Positions 12,521-25,435 are shown, counted from the first letter of the stretch. The stretch is 64,000 nt of DNA from Hyposmocoma kahamanoa (GCF_003589595.1 NW_020653945.1:11147686-11211685); one strand, 5' to 3'. Numbers and translations: made by a program. The notes: generated by a model not told the origin, from the letters alone.

Positions 12521-13577
12521 CAGTAGCAACCATCTGAATATTTGCCACCAAAACTACACTTTTCGCTTGGACACAATTTTATCATGTATCTAATTTCCCA
12601 CAAACTGGTAATTACAATACTTTCAATGTTTTAGTTAATGCGTCTATTAGTGAAGTGGTGAATACCAATGCACGCAATTGTTTTTCATAAAAGCGTACAC
12701 ATTTTACTAGAACGACTATTTTATGCAATGAAACTGAATGTGGACACACCAACAAAATTGAAAATCGGGACATTTCTTATTAATTATTATTGTATAATAA
12801 ATATTCTGAAATTCTTGTCCTAAACTCATTTTACGTCTAATTAAACTATAAAATATAAATCATGAATATTTCTTCACAGGACACTCAGCCTGTACGCGCC
12901 AAATATACGCAGGAGATATTCACCCATTAAGTAAGTTCAAGTAGATTTAATTAGTTATCTACAAGATTACAGGAAATCATAAACAACAAAACACAAAAAA
13001 AAAATCAAAAAGCCACAAAACCTTTTTGGATATGTCAATGTGGTCCATTTATGAAATGATATTAGAAGACTATTTATACTTAATTAGAAATAATTTATTT
13101 TGACTCGGTTGTGTGGAATAATACAATCAGTACTTACAATCGCATATGCATGGAAGCTCAATATTTTAAATAATTCAATTGCGTTGTAGTTCCTTAAACT
13201 ACATCAAAATTGTTTTCCGTTCTAAAGCAACTAGAGCAGCGTCGATTAGATGCATTATATGTATATGACGAATGTGTTAACGGAGGATTTTCTCTATATA
13301 ATAATATTAAAACAACATGACTTAAGCCAAATCTATAACATATGTATAAAAGGAATGTAAACAATTATAAAATATTTACCAACAAGTTGAAATTCAATCA
13401 CATGACAGGTCGTTTACTTTTACGTCGTGTACTTTAATTATAAAAAAAAATTTTAGACACATTTAATCCTGCTATAAATGAAGTTTATCATAATCAATAT
13501 TATTTTCAGTCATTATAATTTGTTAATTTACGTTTAAATTTAATATTTATCTCACAAATGCTATACATAACGAAATA
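12521..13577. other. Intergenic DNA, no gene seen
   Basis: AT-rich, with no coding or repeat structure I could support. Confidence 0.5.
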
Positions 13578-15139
13578 CACACATCAAAAGTGTCTAGGGA
13601 TCAAGTGAATATTTTTGAAATAAAAATTATTTAAGCAATATTTACCAAATCCAGTCTTCCAGGACGACTTCTTACTTTAATGCTTATGTTTTATTTAACC
13701 GCTTACCCCTATATTTAATTAAAATAAAGTAAAATTGATGTTTTTGCAAATTGTGGGAAAAAACTCAAATTAACGGCGTCAATTAAATGACAAAAAAATG
13801 GCGAAAATGATGATTTTGCTCATTTTTATTGTAAAGATAAGAATATTAATAATCTGTATTTCCACCATTAACACGAATCACACAATTACAGCGATTTGGC
13901 ATGCTTAAGATGAGTTCATCAAAATCACTTTGAGGAATGGCCGCCCATGTGTTTTGTAACAAGTCAAAATATTGTTGTAGAGTATGTACGGTATGCATAC
14001 TCGGCACAGCTCTTCTTTGAAGCATATCCCATGCGTGCTCAATTGGATTGAGGTCTGGCGATTGAGCAAGCCACGGCAGAACGTTGATACGAGCTTCGGC
14101 AAGAATGCGTGTTACGACTCTAGCCGTGTGTGGACGTGCGTTGTCATGCATTAGTTGAAATGAATCACCCAACTGGCCTCGCAAAGGGATGATAACATCT
14201 GAAACCATCCTCTCTGCGTAAACTTGAGCATTGAGGTTACCCCTGATCCAAATGAGATCGGTTCTTCCGCCGATCCAATTATTGTTCCCCCACCATATGG
14301 ATGAACTTCCTGACAATATCTCAAACGTTCAAGACGTCCAGATGTTCTCCAAACTCGAGTACGTCTTGTATCCGGTCTCATACCGAAGCGGGATTCATCC
14401 GAAAAGCACACATAGCGCCAGTCTTCTTCCTCCCAGTTTCTGTGTTCGCGAGTCCATCGTAAACGGGTCCTGCGATTGCAGGGTGCAATATCCACATATT
14501 GCCACTACTCTGTACTACAGAGTACCACTACTCTGAGCGGCCTTCGGGATCGCAGACCCACTTCACGTAAACGATTTCGGATTGTTTGATCGCTTATTAG
14601 CAAGCCTGAGGAGCTGTGGGGCCTCGTAACCAACATCATGGCGGTCATGGTACGATTCCGTCGAGCAGTATTTTGGATATACCGGTCCTGTCTGCGAGTT
14701 GTGATGCGAGATCGTCCTCCATGTCGCTCGGCCACGCTGCCCGTCATGCGATAGCGCGTCCAGAGGCGACTTATGACGCTCTGTGTAGTGTTAAGAGTGA
14801 AAGCCACAGCACGTTGCCTGGAACCAGCTTCCAACATTCCGACGGCTCGCATCATCACTTCTCGGGTTAAATGATGTCGTCTCTCCATAATAATGTAAAT
14901 TGTTTCGGTTCCGATGCAGATATTGTAATGATTTTGTCAAAACGCTGTAACTCATTTTTATACAAAACCACTTTGACAATCGATTTTCTTCTTATTATCG
15001 AATTTTAAACAATATTCCTTATTTAAATGTTAAAACTCACTAAAAAGTATCAATAGCGATACAAAAAAGTTAATATAATTAACCCTAATTGCAGCAATAC
15101 TCTTAAACGTACTTGATCCCTAGACACTTTTGATGTGTG
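13578..15139 (-). mobile_element. Tc1-like DNA transposon, defective
   Basis: A 1562-bp element with perfect 29-bp terminal inverted repeats beginning CACACATCAAAAGTGTCTAG, flanked by TA at 13576-13577 and 15140-15141. The single transposase gene lies on the minus strand and is frameshifted. Intact, identical ends suggest a fairly recent insertion. Confidence 0.96.
13846..14888 (-). pseudogene. Tc1-like transposase pseudogene
   Basis: Reading right to left, frame 14888-14505 holds the paired-like DNA-binding region (LTREVMMRAVGMLEAG, then VISRLWTRYRMTGSV). Frame 14495-14151 holds the first catalytic Asp in FSDESRF, preceded by RTRLRWTREHRNW. Frame 14316-13846 holds the second Asp in MHDNARPHTA and the Glu in SPDLNPIEHAWD, exactly 34 residues apart (DD34E, as in Tc1). 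Two lesions separate these frames. One is a 23-base shifted duplication (word CCACTACTCTG at 14502-14512 and 14525-14535), which ends the first frame. The other lies near 14290-14310. All catalytic residues survive, so only the frame is lost. Confidence 0.95.
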
Positions 15140-15754
15140 TATTTTAGTCATTCCTATATTTAAAAAAAAAACTGTATGTCGTATCTGTAAATGTTCTCAC
15201 TATTGAAAATAGCCTCCATTAATCGGAAACTAGCACTCGGGATGCAAATAGCTCAATTCTCAACCGTCTCTCTTCCGAATGCTCGACCTGGCAGTAACTA
15301 GTATACATCTTCTCAAACAAATACACATCCCACTGAACTCATCACCTCGCAAAATAAACCATTAAGAAAGTTTCTACGGTCTCATAGTAAGCACTACTAA
15401 ACTTGTTTGAGCTCAGTGTAGTTTAACAGAAAAGAAATAATCGAATACTTAATTTAATAAAATGAAATGGTACGTTATTTTAAAACACAAGTGCAGTTTT
15501 GAAGGTGAATTTAAACTCTGAATATGAATGATTTTGTTGTAGTTCCTTTTCGCCACAACTAATTAAAATACAGACATATATTATCGCCGCATAACCGAGT
15601 ATCAATATTTTTGCACAACATAAAATGTGTTTAAAAGAGCCCGTTAATGGTTTATTGCATATGTGGTAATGTCATATTTTCATGCTATTAAATAAAACTA
15701 GTGCGTTCAAAATTCAACGTTACTGTAACCGTAGAGCTCCTTGTGAAAGAATTC
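15140..15754. other. Intergenic DNA, no gene seen
   Basis: No supported feature. AT-rich. Confidence 0.5.
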
Positions 15755-16040
15755 GTCCAAGGAAGTAAGGCCACCTTACCCATTTCTGCCGCCAAGCAGT
15801 AATCTGCATGACCGTGTTCCGGTTTGGAAGGGTAAGGGTGCTGGCGAAATTACAGGCACATAAGACTTGTCAACTTATGTCTCAGGGTGATGGGCACAAT
15901 GGCAGTGCACCTCAGATCTTTGCGATTTAAAGCTCTGAATGGCACTGCAACTGTTATGAACAGGCGTGTATGTCACCATCAGGCACAAGACCTTTCCGTC
16001 CCGTCACTTTATGTTATGAATAAATAAAAAATATTGCAGA
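15755..16040 (+). repeat. Dispersed repeat R, copy 1
   Basis: A diverged interspersed repeat also found inverted at 39313-39500. Shared words include CTGCCG(C/T)CAAGCAGTAAT, ACTTGTCAACTTATGTCTCA and GGCAGTGC-CCTCAGATCTT. It ends in ATGAATAAATAAAAA, an A-rich tail, so it is probably the 3' part of a LINE or a SINE. Confidence 0.75.
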
Positions 16041-16819
16041 AATGTTTTCATCTATTTTTAACAATTTTTAATTATTACCATTATTATTAATGTGCACGTT
16101 ATTAATGTAATACTGACTAAATAATTTAATATGACCATGTGAAAAGCAATTTTTTGCATGACTTTCTTATTTATGGCGAAACATGTTTGTACTCACTATG
16201 TTATCCTATACTATATACTTTGTTATCTTGACTACCATGTTTGTAGCAAATAAATGATTTGATGTGATTTGAACTAATTACACTTGTAAAATAAGTATGC
16301 AAAGTACCGTCAGCAAATTTTGATATTCCTCGTAGAATGTCGAACAGATTTTATTTAACATGTATCTTGTGGGAATTGTGCCAGGTATTGGAAAGTAATT
16401 TTAATTTACTTTTGTATTCGCCCATTTTTTTAACGCTCCAATCATCCGCAGATATTTCGTTAGGGTATATTGTGTTCGAGTGACAAGTTATTGTAATAAG
16501 TCCGAGGGAATAAGAGCTAATACTATCTCGATACTAGTTTTCCTGTACCTCCTTTGTACGACGTTATCGCGAAATTATTTAACCCTCACCCTTTCACTGG
16601 GACAAAGGAGCCCGTCGCTACTTTATCTACTGCAGAGGGATCTTTGGGTTGGCATTTTTACGGGGTACTGAAAATGGGGAGATTCGGCGAAATTACTAAA
16701 ATCCGTAATTTCTTATTTTGTAACTTATGTTCGTACATAAGGTGAATAGTAATTACACTGACTTAAATAAGGACTCTACCTATATACAAAAGCTTTTAAA
16801 CATAAATAAATAATACAAA
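16041..16819. other. Intergenic DNA, no gene seen
   Basis: Two short overlapping frames (16480-16745) show no known domain. Confidence 0.5.
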
Positions 16820-17034
16820 TAACAACGCACACACTCATCACACATTCCCTAATGCGAGGAAACCCTGTACCGCGGGTGCCAGGGACACACACATATGTAA
16901 ACAACTATTTACACCCAAACTCACGAGATAAACAAATCTAGGCCATACAAATATTTCTCCCGACCCGGGAATCGACACGAACACGGGACCTCTGCGTGGC
17001 AGTTCAGCATGGTAAACGTTCGGCCACTGAGGCA
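16820..17034 (-). mobile_element. SINE-1 copy (tRNA-derived)
   Basis: A SINE of about 215 bp in minus orientation. The right end is a tRNA-like head (TGCCTCAGTGGCCGAACG read on the minus strand, matching a pol III A box). The B box is partly disrupted (GGGAATCGACACG on the plus strand instead of GGGAATCGAACC). The body words ACACCCAAACTCACGAGA and GCGGGTGCCA are shared with copies at 34.6 and 49.1 kb. Confidence 0.88.
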
Positions 17035-18687
17035 ATTAAAATCTTTTAGTTAAACCTTTGCTAACATCGATAAATATAATAAAGATACTCTATAGTGTTA
17101 GAGACGTTAAACAAATACATACAATAGTACAATGATTGACGTAAGAATGTGACGACGGCGGCGTTTCCGCGGTTGTGACATGGAGGTGTGATTTTCGGGA
17201 CTGAATTTCCAGATTGTGCTGAAATTTGTTTAGGTTGGCTGCGCGCCGCTGATAATAAGGGGCCCGGCTTTTCCGTCCACCGCACCCCGGTTTATTTAGG
17301 GGCTTACGTATTCTGCGGGCTATACTAATATCGTTCCTTTAATTGCCTTTACTGCGTTTAAACAGTTTGAAAACGGTATAGCAATAACCTTATCGTTTAG
17401 TTGATCTGGTAAAGTTGTAAAAGCCAGCATGCTTTCTTTTGTAGGTTACTGTTCATTTAAAATTCCACAAAACCTTGCGTTTTCATATCCAGATAACCGA
17501 AAAACTTCTATCAAGGTTGAACTTTGCTGATATAGAAAGTTATAAACGGTACAATAACATTGTTTGAGTAAACTTCCGTGTTTGATATGAAATCACTATG
17601 TGGGGCGCCGCGCAGTGCTATGTAATATTATAACGTATCACATACACCTATCACAGTAGGATATAAACGTTCTTCAAATGTAATATAGATAAAAAACTTA
17701 ATCCTTAAATTATTCTTTTTAGCGTCATATTGCTTTTCCGAAGCAAGCAAATTGTCTTAGTTATTTACTATATAAGTGACTTTTCTTCGAATCTATCAAT
17801 ACAGCCCAATTAAAAAACGCTGTATATCGCTAAGAATAATATGCATACATTATAAGATTTTATGAATATTTTTATCCTAGTGCGACTTTAGTTTATTTAT
17901 GACAGTTTGCTTCAGATTTACCCATAAATGGATTTTTTTTCGTGGAAATACTTTTAATATAGTTAAATTTTGTCGAGCGTAAGATTTAACTCCTTGTGTA
18001 ACTCTACATTACATCTCAATGAAAGTTTCAACAAAATGGGGCCTCCCAATTTTAGCTTTTAATACAAGTAGAAATAATTATTTAGGAAAGCAGGTTCTAA
18101 GTAATTGTACTAATACATTAATACATTTTCAAAAATATGAATATAAAAGAACACTACCTAACTTTAGTGTGACTTGAACTGCTTAAGTATTTTTATGTTT
18201 TAAAATTATGTGTTTAAAAATTTTATTTTTATAGGTGTAGGAATATAAAGTAGTTCATGATATTCATATATATGTATTGGTTTTATTATTAATAGATATA
18301 TGTATATTTGTATTTATTTATCGTTTTTCTATCTATTGATTAGTAATTCTTCATACACCGCCGTCTTTTTCCTGTAACTTATGGAATTACTTCCATCCAA
18401 AGGTTGTCTGGCGGAAATCGCTTAAAGCAATAAAACCGCCCATTGTATTACCGCTTATTTTTAATTTAATTGTACTCGATTTATTTTTTCTTTTCTTTTT
18501 TTTGGTGTACAATAAAGAATTTTTGTATTGTATTGTATTGTAATACAATAAATTGATACTAACATGAAAGTGTAAAAATGTTAAAAATTATTATTGATAT
18601 ACGTGTAAAAGTACCAGTGTCCGTATACCTATCCGTGCTACTATTACTTTGTGTTAGTGCGATCTTTGTATCAATAACAATAACAAA
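17035..18687. other. Intergenic DNA; CpG-rich patch at about 17150-17300
   Basis: Mostly AT-rich. The patch at 17150-17300 is CpG-rich (GACGGCGGCGTTTCCGCGG, GGCTGCGCGCCGC), which in insects can mark a promoter or first exon, but no downstream exon can be shown. A (TGTAT)n run lies near 18525-18545. Confidence 0.5.
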
Positions 18688-19014
18688 CTAGCGGAGCCCG
18701 TTACGTAACACGCCACCCGTAATTTGGGTTAAGCACAATGATTCAAAGCGGTTGCAACATTACTTCGAAGCATGGATTGCAACAAATCAAAGGCACGAGG
18801 CGCATGGTCAGCGTAACGTGCGATGGTGAGACCAGCACAGCGCGACTCCGTGGGAATGAAAACACTTTGGTTCCAACATCGAACATTGTCGCATCTCGTT
18901 TTAGTTTTAGAGCTATTTTATATTCCTTTGCATTTTGTCAAACCGTTGACTTATTAAATTTAGTAAAAAGTATTCCGGTTTTTTTTTTTAGCTTCGGCTG
19001 TAGCTTTCGTAACT
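18688..19014 (+). repeat. 5' LTR of errantivirus-like element
   Basis: The sequence from about 18840 to 19014 is repeated at 20588-20738 (shared words AAACACTTTGGTTCCAAC, CATCTCGTTTTAGTTTTAGA, TTCGGCTGTAGCTTTCGTAACT). The right edge is fixed by the primer-binding site that follows. The left edge is an estimate, placed at ACTAGCGGAGCC. Confidence 0.75.
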
Positions 19015-19031
19015 GGCGCAGTCGGTAGGAT
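19014..19031 (+). promoter_or_regulatory. tRNA primer-binding site of errantivirus-like element
   Basis: TGGCGCAGTCGGTAGGAT directly follows the LTR and shares its first T with the LTR end, as in gypsy/TED-type errantiviruses of insects. It primes minus-strand DNA synthesis from a cellular tRNA. Confidence 0.85.
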
Positions 19032-19149
19032 ACTCGCGGGCCGGTTCGCGAGTTGTTAGACAATATTGAAAGTAAAGTAGACTCAACTGTCAGACTTTGA
19101 AAATAGACTTGAGAAAATTACGAATACACTGATTAATATAAACTAATTA

Positions 19150-20587
19150 ACTACAAATTAATTATCTCTCGACCAAGTTAGAAAACGTCTTAAATCAATT
19201 GAAATCTCTATAGCCCATACGTGCAAAAAGAGGTCTAATTAATGGTTTAGGATCTATAATAAAAAGCATTGAAATCTCGATTATCTGGATGCTGTTAAGT
19301 ATAGTAAAGCGATAGAAGCATTAGAAACCAACCAAAATAACATAGTTTCAGAATACAACACTCATGTCAGCCTTAGCAAGGAATGGATGAACGAACATAG
19401 TAAAATACTGTCTCAAATAGTCCAAAACCAACAAAAGATTAATACCACTTTGCAATTAATACTAGATCACGAAGTCGATAAAGATTACAATCTTATTAAG
19501 TTCGCAGTTTGGTCAAATGCTTATTATAATTACTGAAAACATCGAAAACTTATTAAACAAGTTAAATCGAATCGAGACTAGTTTGGCATTTATGAGGTCT
19601 TCAAGTACTCTATGATTGATATACACGTATTAAAGCAAATGATAGGAAAGTTAAGATCAATTTATGGTAATGAACAAGTTTTAGATATAGAATTAAAAGA
19701 ATATTTTAATAGGAAATGAAACTATTTTTCCGGATTTAAATCGCGTATATTTGTTTTTTCAAACAAACCGACGTTTCGGGTCCTTTACAGGTCCCATGGT
19801 CACGGTTGACTGATGATTTAAATCAAAAAAATAGTTTCATTTCCTATGTGTAACAATCACGAAAATCTAAGAACTCGATAGAATATTTTAATGTTATAAA
19901 ACCGGGATCCTATTATGCAGATAAACGAATTATATTAGTTTTTAAGATTCCTATTGTCTCAGCCAGTAGCTACACACTCTATAAACTTACCATTGCCCCT
20001 AACAAGCACCACCAAATCCTTATTCCCCCACATCCGCTAATAGCAACAGCCGTGGATACTTTTGTGTACATTGAGGCAGAATGCCCGAAGGTAGACAAGC
20101 AATTATTTTGCATGGAGAACACCGATCGCCGAATTCGCACAGACTCAGACTGCATCCATGAGCTTATATTACGACAATGGGAAAATCATGCAAGCCAGTA
20201 CAAGTCAACCTACTAAACAAAGCAATGGAACAGCTAGACGACCGGAATTATGTATTGACCTTTCCGCAACCTACAAGAGTCCAATTAAAATGTGGCAGAG
20301 GCGACTATGACCAATTACATGGCAGTTATTTGGCTACTATACCAATTAATTGTCTCCTACGCACACCTCAGTTCACAACAGTTAACGATAACGATGAAGT
20401 AGCGGGGCAACCATTGAAGATCATGGCGCTACAGAACCTCATGAATACGACGTCGAAAGCGACAGCACATCTTACTCTAAACTCAACAAATTTAAAGAAA
20501 CTACATAACATTCAAGATAAAATTACTATTATGCCACCACTTTACGCAGCAGCAATACAAGATGTATCAATATACCACACTACTGAC
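19150..20587 (+). pseudogene. Errantivirus envelope pseudogene
   Basis: Decayed envelope glycoprotein coding of the insect errantivirus type, related to baculovirus F proteins. Near 19225-19275 an Arg-Ala-Lys-Arg furin-type site is followed by a glycine-rich hydrophobic stretch that fits a fusion peptide. Coiled, Gln/Asn-rich sequence follows (19290-19520). The longest open part (20177-20686) is Cys-poor ectodomain with no membrane anchor in frame, and it runs on into LTR sequence. Several stops and frame changes are present, and the TIR-like insertion at 19711-19880 interrupts it. It cannot encode a working protein. Confidence 0.75.
19711..19880. mobile_element. Penelope-like-end family copy 2, complete, 170 bp
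   Basis: A complete insertion flanked by the 12-base duplication GAATATTTTAAT (19699-19710 and 19881-19892), sitting inside env sequence. AGGAAATGAAACTATTTTT at one end recurs inverted near the other as AAAAATAGTTTCATTTCCT, and GATTTAAATC lies inside both arms. The core holds a hairpin (GGGTCCTTTACAGGTCCC) next to ACGTTTC. Long target duplications and an inverted end are known for Penelope-like elements; the assignment is an inference. Confidence 0.75.
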
Positions 20588-20738
20588 GATGAAAACACTT
20601 TGGTTCCAACATCGAACATTGTCACATCTCGTTTTAGTTTTAGAGATATTTTATATTCCTTTACATTTTGTCAAACCAACCATTGACTTATAAAATATTC
20701 TGGTTTTTTTTAGTCCTTCGGCTGTAGCTTTCGTAACT
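20588..20738 (+). repeat. 3' LTR (partial) of errantivirus-like element
   Basis: This matches the last half of the 5' LTR and ends with the same CTTTCGTAACT. The first half is missing, and the join with env falls at GATGAAAACAC, a word also found in the 5' LTR. Confidence 0.8.
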
Positions 20739-21359
20739 AGCCTTTAAACAAAAATATATGAAATATCAATGTAGTAAAACATCGTGATATTCATTACAGA
20801 TAAATATTGTAACATTAAACATGGTTAACTACTAATTTTATCGAAAACTCAAACTTGTCCAAAAACTTTACCATACCAAATATTTTTTTCCATAAAGGTA
20901 CTTAAGTAAATTTCCCCATTTCTGATAACGTTCCAATTTCAGTTCAAATTTCCATATACTGTCCCAAAAAAAAAAACACTATAAATGTTGGTTTCTATTG
21001 CTTGGTGTCGGTGGAAAGTCGAACTTTGCATTGGTTTGAAATTAAATCAGTGAATTTTACTACATCTTCAGATAGTAATTATTATAACGTATATCCTCAC
21101 ATTGATGCATTAAAGAATTAAAAGAGTACAATGACATCGTTGCTTGCCGCTGAGTGACATTATTAATATCTTTCGGGCAATTGCAAATTTGAGTAGTAGT
21201 GATAATACGAGTATTTAAAAAACAAGGTAATCGCATTCAGCCACACGTCAAAATAAACTTATTGTTACTTTTGTACACTACAAGGCCACATAGATACCTA
21301 TGTGGCCGGTATCGAGGTTGTAGAGTTGCGCTATGACTACAGGTTAGCAATTAAACTAC
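20739..21359. other. Intergenic DNA, no gene seen
   Basis: No supported feature. Confidence 0.5.
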
Positions 21360-21484
21360 TTTTTTTTCAGATCTATATCGCGTATATTCGCTTTTTCAAA
21401 CGAACCAATTTCGGGCCCTTTGCAGGTCCCAAGCTTAAAACTAGCTTGATTTAGATCCGAGAAAAATAGTTTCATTTCCAACAC
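21360..21484. repeat. Penelope-like-end family copy 3
   Basis: A diverged copy: TATATCGCGTATATTCG, TTTTTCAAACGAACC, TTTCGGGCCCTTTGCAGGTCCC, then the inverted end AAAAATAGTTTCATTTCC. Confidence 0.75.
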
Positions 21485-23904
21485 GTGGGTATGGATTCCG
21501 GAAAGCGCTAAAACAACCTGGTAACACGAAATAGTTCCACTTACTCACCAAAACTTGTTAGTAATGTGATGAAGGTATAAAAAAAGTAGTGATAGAATGT
21601 ACCCAAACTATTTTGTCCCGATTGAATAAAGAAGGTGTCCCAAGTAAAATGCCAACTGATATCAATAAAAAGTACAGAACAAATCCTTAAAACTTCTACC
21701 GTTAAAGGAAGGGTTTAGTTCAGATTGAAATTATTGAAGCACTGCTGTCTTTACTTATCGATCGCAATAACATTAGCAATACATTTACATAATGGATGAT
21801 TTCGATTCTGGAAATTTCCAAGTCAGCATTCCATCTGCCGTCGTCGTCGCACTTTAATAAAGAGAAATGCTTACACAAATGGGGCAAATTGTACTACTTT
21901 TAATATTTTTTGAAAGATACAAGTTTCCTTCAGAAAATGTTAAGGGTTCGAGTTGATTGTTCTGAAATTAATACCGTTAACGATAATGAATAATTAAAAC
22001 TGATGAAAGATATTAGATAAAATATTAGTCCATTATAACGTCGAAACGCGGTTATGAAATTCGTTTATTATTATGCTTTATTTATGGTCATTTTTTATTG
22101 TAGTACACAATATATACCTCTATATTCGTAAAATTAACTTTTTTTCATATAAGGGCAAAATGTTTGCAAAAACCTCGCCTACGAATTTTTATTAAAACAC
22201 CCAGTTCTCTCTTTTTTTTCCAGCTCTTTTACGAGTGCTCCATAAAATTCATACTCATATTTGTCACACAAAACATATTTTCTACGAAGCATGACATGTA
22301 TCTACCGAGTGAGTTAGCAAATTTTAGTTTTTGCTTCCTCACACATGGTTAAAACGAGCCTAAAAACTTCTCTAAAAACAATAAGAACCTTACAAAAAAA
22401 ACCATTATTAACAACGTAGATAAAGTTGTTCGAAACTGCTATTCTTCTTATTTTCATATTTCTTTTAACATATTTTCTTTATGAAGTGACTCTGCCTAAT
22501 AAGTATGCTATAGTATATATACTATACCAAAAACATTTATATATACTTTTAGAAATATCTACATATTTCCACATACAACTATTGCTATGGAAAGTTAAGC
22601 ATTATTGTAATGCATTTTGGTAAACATTTAATAGGTTTTTCTTATCGTTGGGTACAGTTTCTTCATAGCATAATTATGTACATTGTAGCGGACTGTATCA
22701 AAGTATCAATGGTTTCGGGTGGGTGCTAACGATGAATGAGCAAGGCCAAATCAAATGTAAGTACTTATAGTTTATTGATTTAATACATAAACACGTACAG
22801 CTTATCAAACCAAAATAGAAAACAATAGTAAAGAAAAGGCGCCAAAACAATCAAATTTAAATGTAGAATTTAAATATAAAACAAACTTAAAAATCTATAA
22901 AATATATTATACAAAAGAGATTGGTAGCGACTGCTGCGATCGGTACATACATTATGAGCAGTAGATTGAGCCTACGAATGAGTAGTAGATTTTAATCAAT
23001 ATGACGATTTCAAGTGTAATTTGCTTACGTATAAAATAAAGATTATTTGACTTTGAGTTTAAAATATGTAATATGCAGCCAGGAAGCTTGGCATCCTTTC
23101 CAAAATGAGGCGTTACTTTATACCGGGATAGTTACTAAAACTGTACCAAGCACAAGTTTGGTCGTGTATGGAGTACTGGTGAAACCTATGTCATGGACCT
23201 GCTAAAGACCACAAACAACTGGCCAACTTGAATTCCACTGAGAAACGTGCCGCCAAGAGGCATAGCTGACTCGGAGTCAACATTTGTGTAAAAAAATACT
23301 GTACTTTGTACCCTATGTTTGTGGCTAATCGTGATTTATTCTCTAGAAACCGGTTTAAATATTATTATCATTATTGTGCAAACTAAGTTTAATCACATGC
23401 GCACATACAAACAGGATAAATTTTTTTTTTTTTTCACAGGTATTTTTTTGTTGTTTTTTGTTGATTAGTAGCTTAAAAATTTGGAAGCGGTTCCGTAGCT
23501 AACAAGAAGCGTTTTTTTTAAGAAAAATAATAATGAGTAAGTACAATAAAATGCTGCACCTTTGCCACGTGTTGTACTAAATGCAAAGTAAAATTATCTT
23601 AGGTATCATTAGGTATATCATTAGGTACCATAGCTTTCATCGTTTTGGTAATAATTATACTAACTAGCGAATTTCTATTTTATTATTTCTTCGGAAACCT
23701 CAACAGTGTTGTTGGCAGTCGAACATGGAAAATTATCAAACTAAATGGTATTAAAATATGTTTGCTTAAACAACACGTTTTTCATCGAAATCATCAGATT
23801 TTTTACTAAATTGTACTGGGCAATGTTGCAATGGATTTCATGAACTTACTGGATACAACCATGATACAACATTGTCTATGGTTAGGTTTGTCACAATCAA
23901 GTTT
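21485..23904. other. Intergenic DNA, no gene seen
   Basis: AT-rich sequence with no frame of recognisable content. Homopolymer T and A runs are common. Confidence 0.5.
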
Positions 23905-24035
23905 CTTTTAATTATTAAAACAAAGATCGAACACTCAGAAAAAATTCCTTCGATCCGGTCGGATTCGAACCGTCGTCTTCTTGCATACCGTGCCAGACGC
24001 TATACCAACTAAGCCACGGAACGAACCAACGGACC
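23905..24035 (-). mobile_element. SINE-3, tRNA-derived
   Basis: On the minus strand a tRNA-like head reads GTGGCTTAGTTGGTATAGCG (A box) and, about 40 bases on, GGTTCGAATCC (B box). It is followed by a short body and a TTTTAATAATTAAAA tail. The acceptor arms do not pair, so it is a SINE head and not a functional tRNA gene. The body half (GAACACTNAGAAAAAATTCC) resembles sequence at 57.4 kb. Confidence 0.65.
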
Positions 24036-25324
24036 TCACGAATTTTTCTATGTGCTTGCGTCGTGTCTTTGTACTTGGTCTTTCAACGACTTTTTAGTCA
24101 TAGCGCCATCTATGAGAAATCTATTGCAGATTTATCACCCAGTTAGTACCTTTACAGCTACCAGTCCTGGCGAGAGATGTCGCTATTCATTGTATTAATT
24201 AAATTTTTATTGAATTGATATTCAAGGTGATAATAAGGCGAAAAATATTTAAGTTGCTGTATGAAAAATATATATTAATATGTCTAATAATATTATTACG
24301 TAAAATAAACTAAATAATTACTTAAAATATGTAATTATTGTTTTACGTAAATTTGCGTAGCGTCGCGAGCGCACACCCTCGCATCAAGAAAGGTAATGTT
24401 ATAAGTAAACAATAAAAATGTTGCATGGCCACGTTATTGAACGTAATATGAAAGAAAGAAGGCGTAAACGACAGATAAGTAAAACCTCATTTTACTTGAA
24501 AACTATCACATTAAAAAATCCTTTTTACAGTCTGTAAGTACCATAATTATCTACCGAATTAAATAAAAGTTCACTAACAATTATTTCTACATTCGGCGAT
24601 TTATAAGTTACCTGAATCTGTTTCAGGAAGGCCATCTGTGAAAAATAAATTAGTAATGACAAATTTCACCAATCGTGTTTTGTTTTTATCACGTTATTAA
24701 CCTTCTAATAATTTTGCTTTTACCGTTACTAAAAAAAGTTGTTTCAGACGCATACAAAAAAACTATATCCTCGGAAGCTCAGATTACGTTGTAATCCGAG
24801 CTCGGAAGAATGTCAATCACTACTTTTGATTCTTGGACTATCGTTCACATCGACGCTTGAAGTTGAAGTCTCAACTGTATGTAGTTAATGCGCGAAGTTG
24901 ATTACGACTTCACGCATTACTGTAAACATGCAGTCAATCTGTTAGCAGCCTACCTCGAAAATACATAAGTAACGCATAAAAAGCAGGTTTTAGACATAAC
25001 AACACTAACTATCCATCGCAGCTGATATAAACCAAATAACATTGCTACACTTTATCTAGAACTAATTATTGCATTTTAAACACTACTTTTACGTTTTTGA
25101 GATCTAAATTTGCCAAAGCTAATGAATCCGCCCAAAATTATTTACTAAAAACGACAACAAAATGCTTTAAGCAAAATATATACGGTAAAAAATCCGTGGT
25201 CGCTGCAGAAAAAAGTACTTGGTAAACTACCTATTCGTCGCCATGAGAACATATTATTATTTAGTCATTTCTAGAGAATATCTGGAGAAATATCACCAGA
25301 GTTGTTTTTCTTTTTCTTTTCTTT
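24036..25324. other. Intergenic DNA with a hairpin and a dispersed segment
   Basis: A hairpin lies near 24777-24805 (GCTCAGATTAC with GTAATCCGAGC). Bases 24807-24960 are homologous, inverted, to 59818-59985 (GAATGTCAAT, TTTGATTCTTG, ATCGTTCAC-TCGAC, GTTAGCAGCCT). No gene seen. Confidence 0.6.
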
Positions 25325-25435
25325 AATATATAATGGACACGCGCTTAGCCACAATCTCACCTGATGTTAAGCCACGATGTAACCGACGATGGGACGCGTT
25401 TGACTAAAAAAATGCCTATTCACTTGAATAGCCCC

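Larger units (their letters stand above)
18688..20738 (+). mobile_element. Endogenous errantivirus remnant (LTR-PBS-env-LTR, gag-pol absent)
   Basis: A Ty3/gypsy-type insect endogenous retrovirus reduced to about 2 kb. It has a 5' LTR, a primer site, a short leader, env-like coding sequence from about 19150, and a 3' LTR that starts late (20588) because its first half and the end of env are missing. No gag, protease, reverse transcriptase or integrase sequence lies between. The env part contains internal stops and is further split by a 170-bp insertion at 19711-19880. The remnant is not functional. Confidence 0.85.

Noticed and set aside
19780..19812. Active hammerhead ribozyme in the Penelope-like-end family
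   Set aside because: The stem and GAAAC box are present, but the CTGANGA core is not matched in the copies seen here. It is kept only as a hypothesis for the family consensus.
23940..24025. Functional tRNA gene (minus strand)
   Set aside because: A and B boxes are present, but the acceptor arms do not pair and an A-rich tail follows. It is a SINE head. The same applies to 30645-30720 and to the SINE-1 heads.
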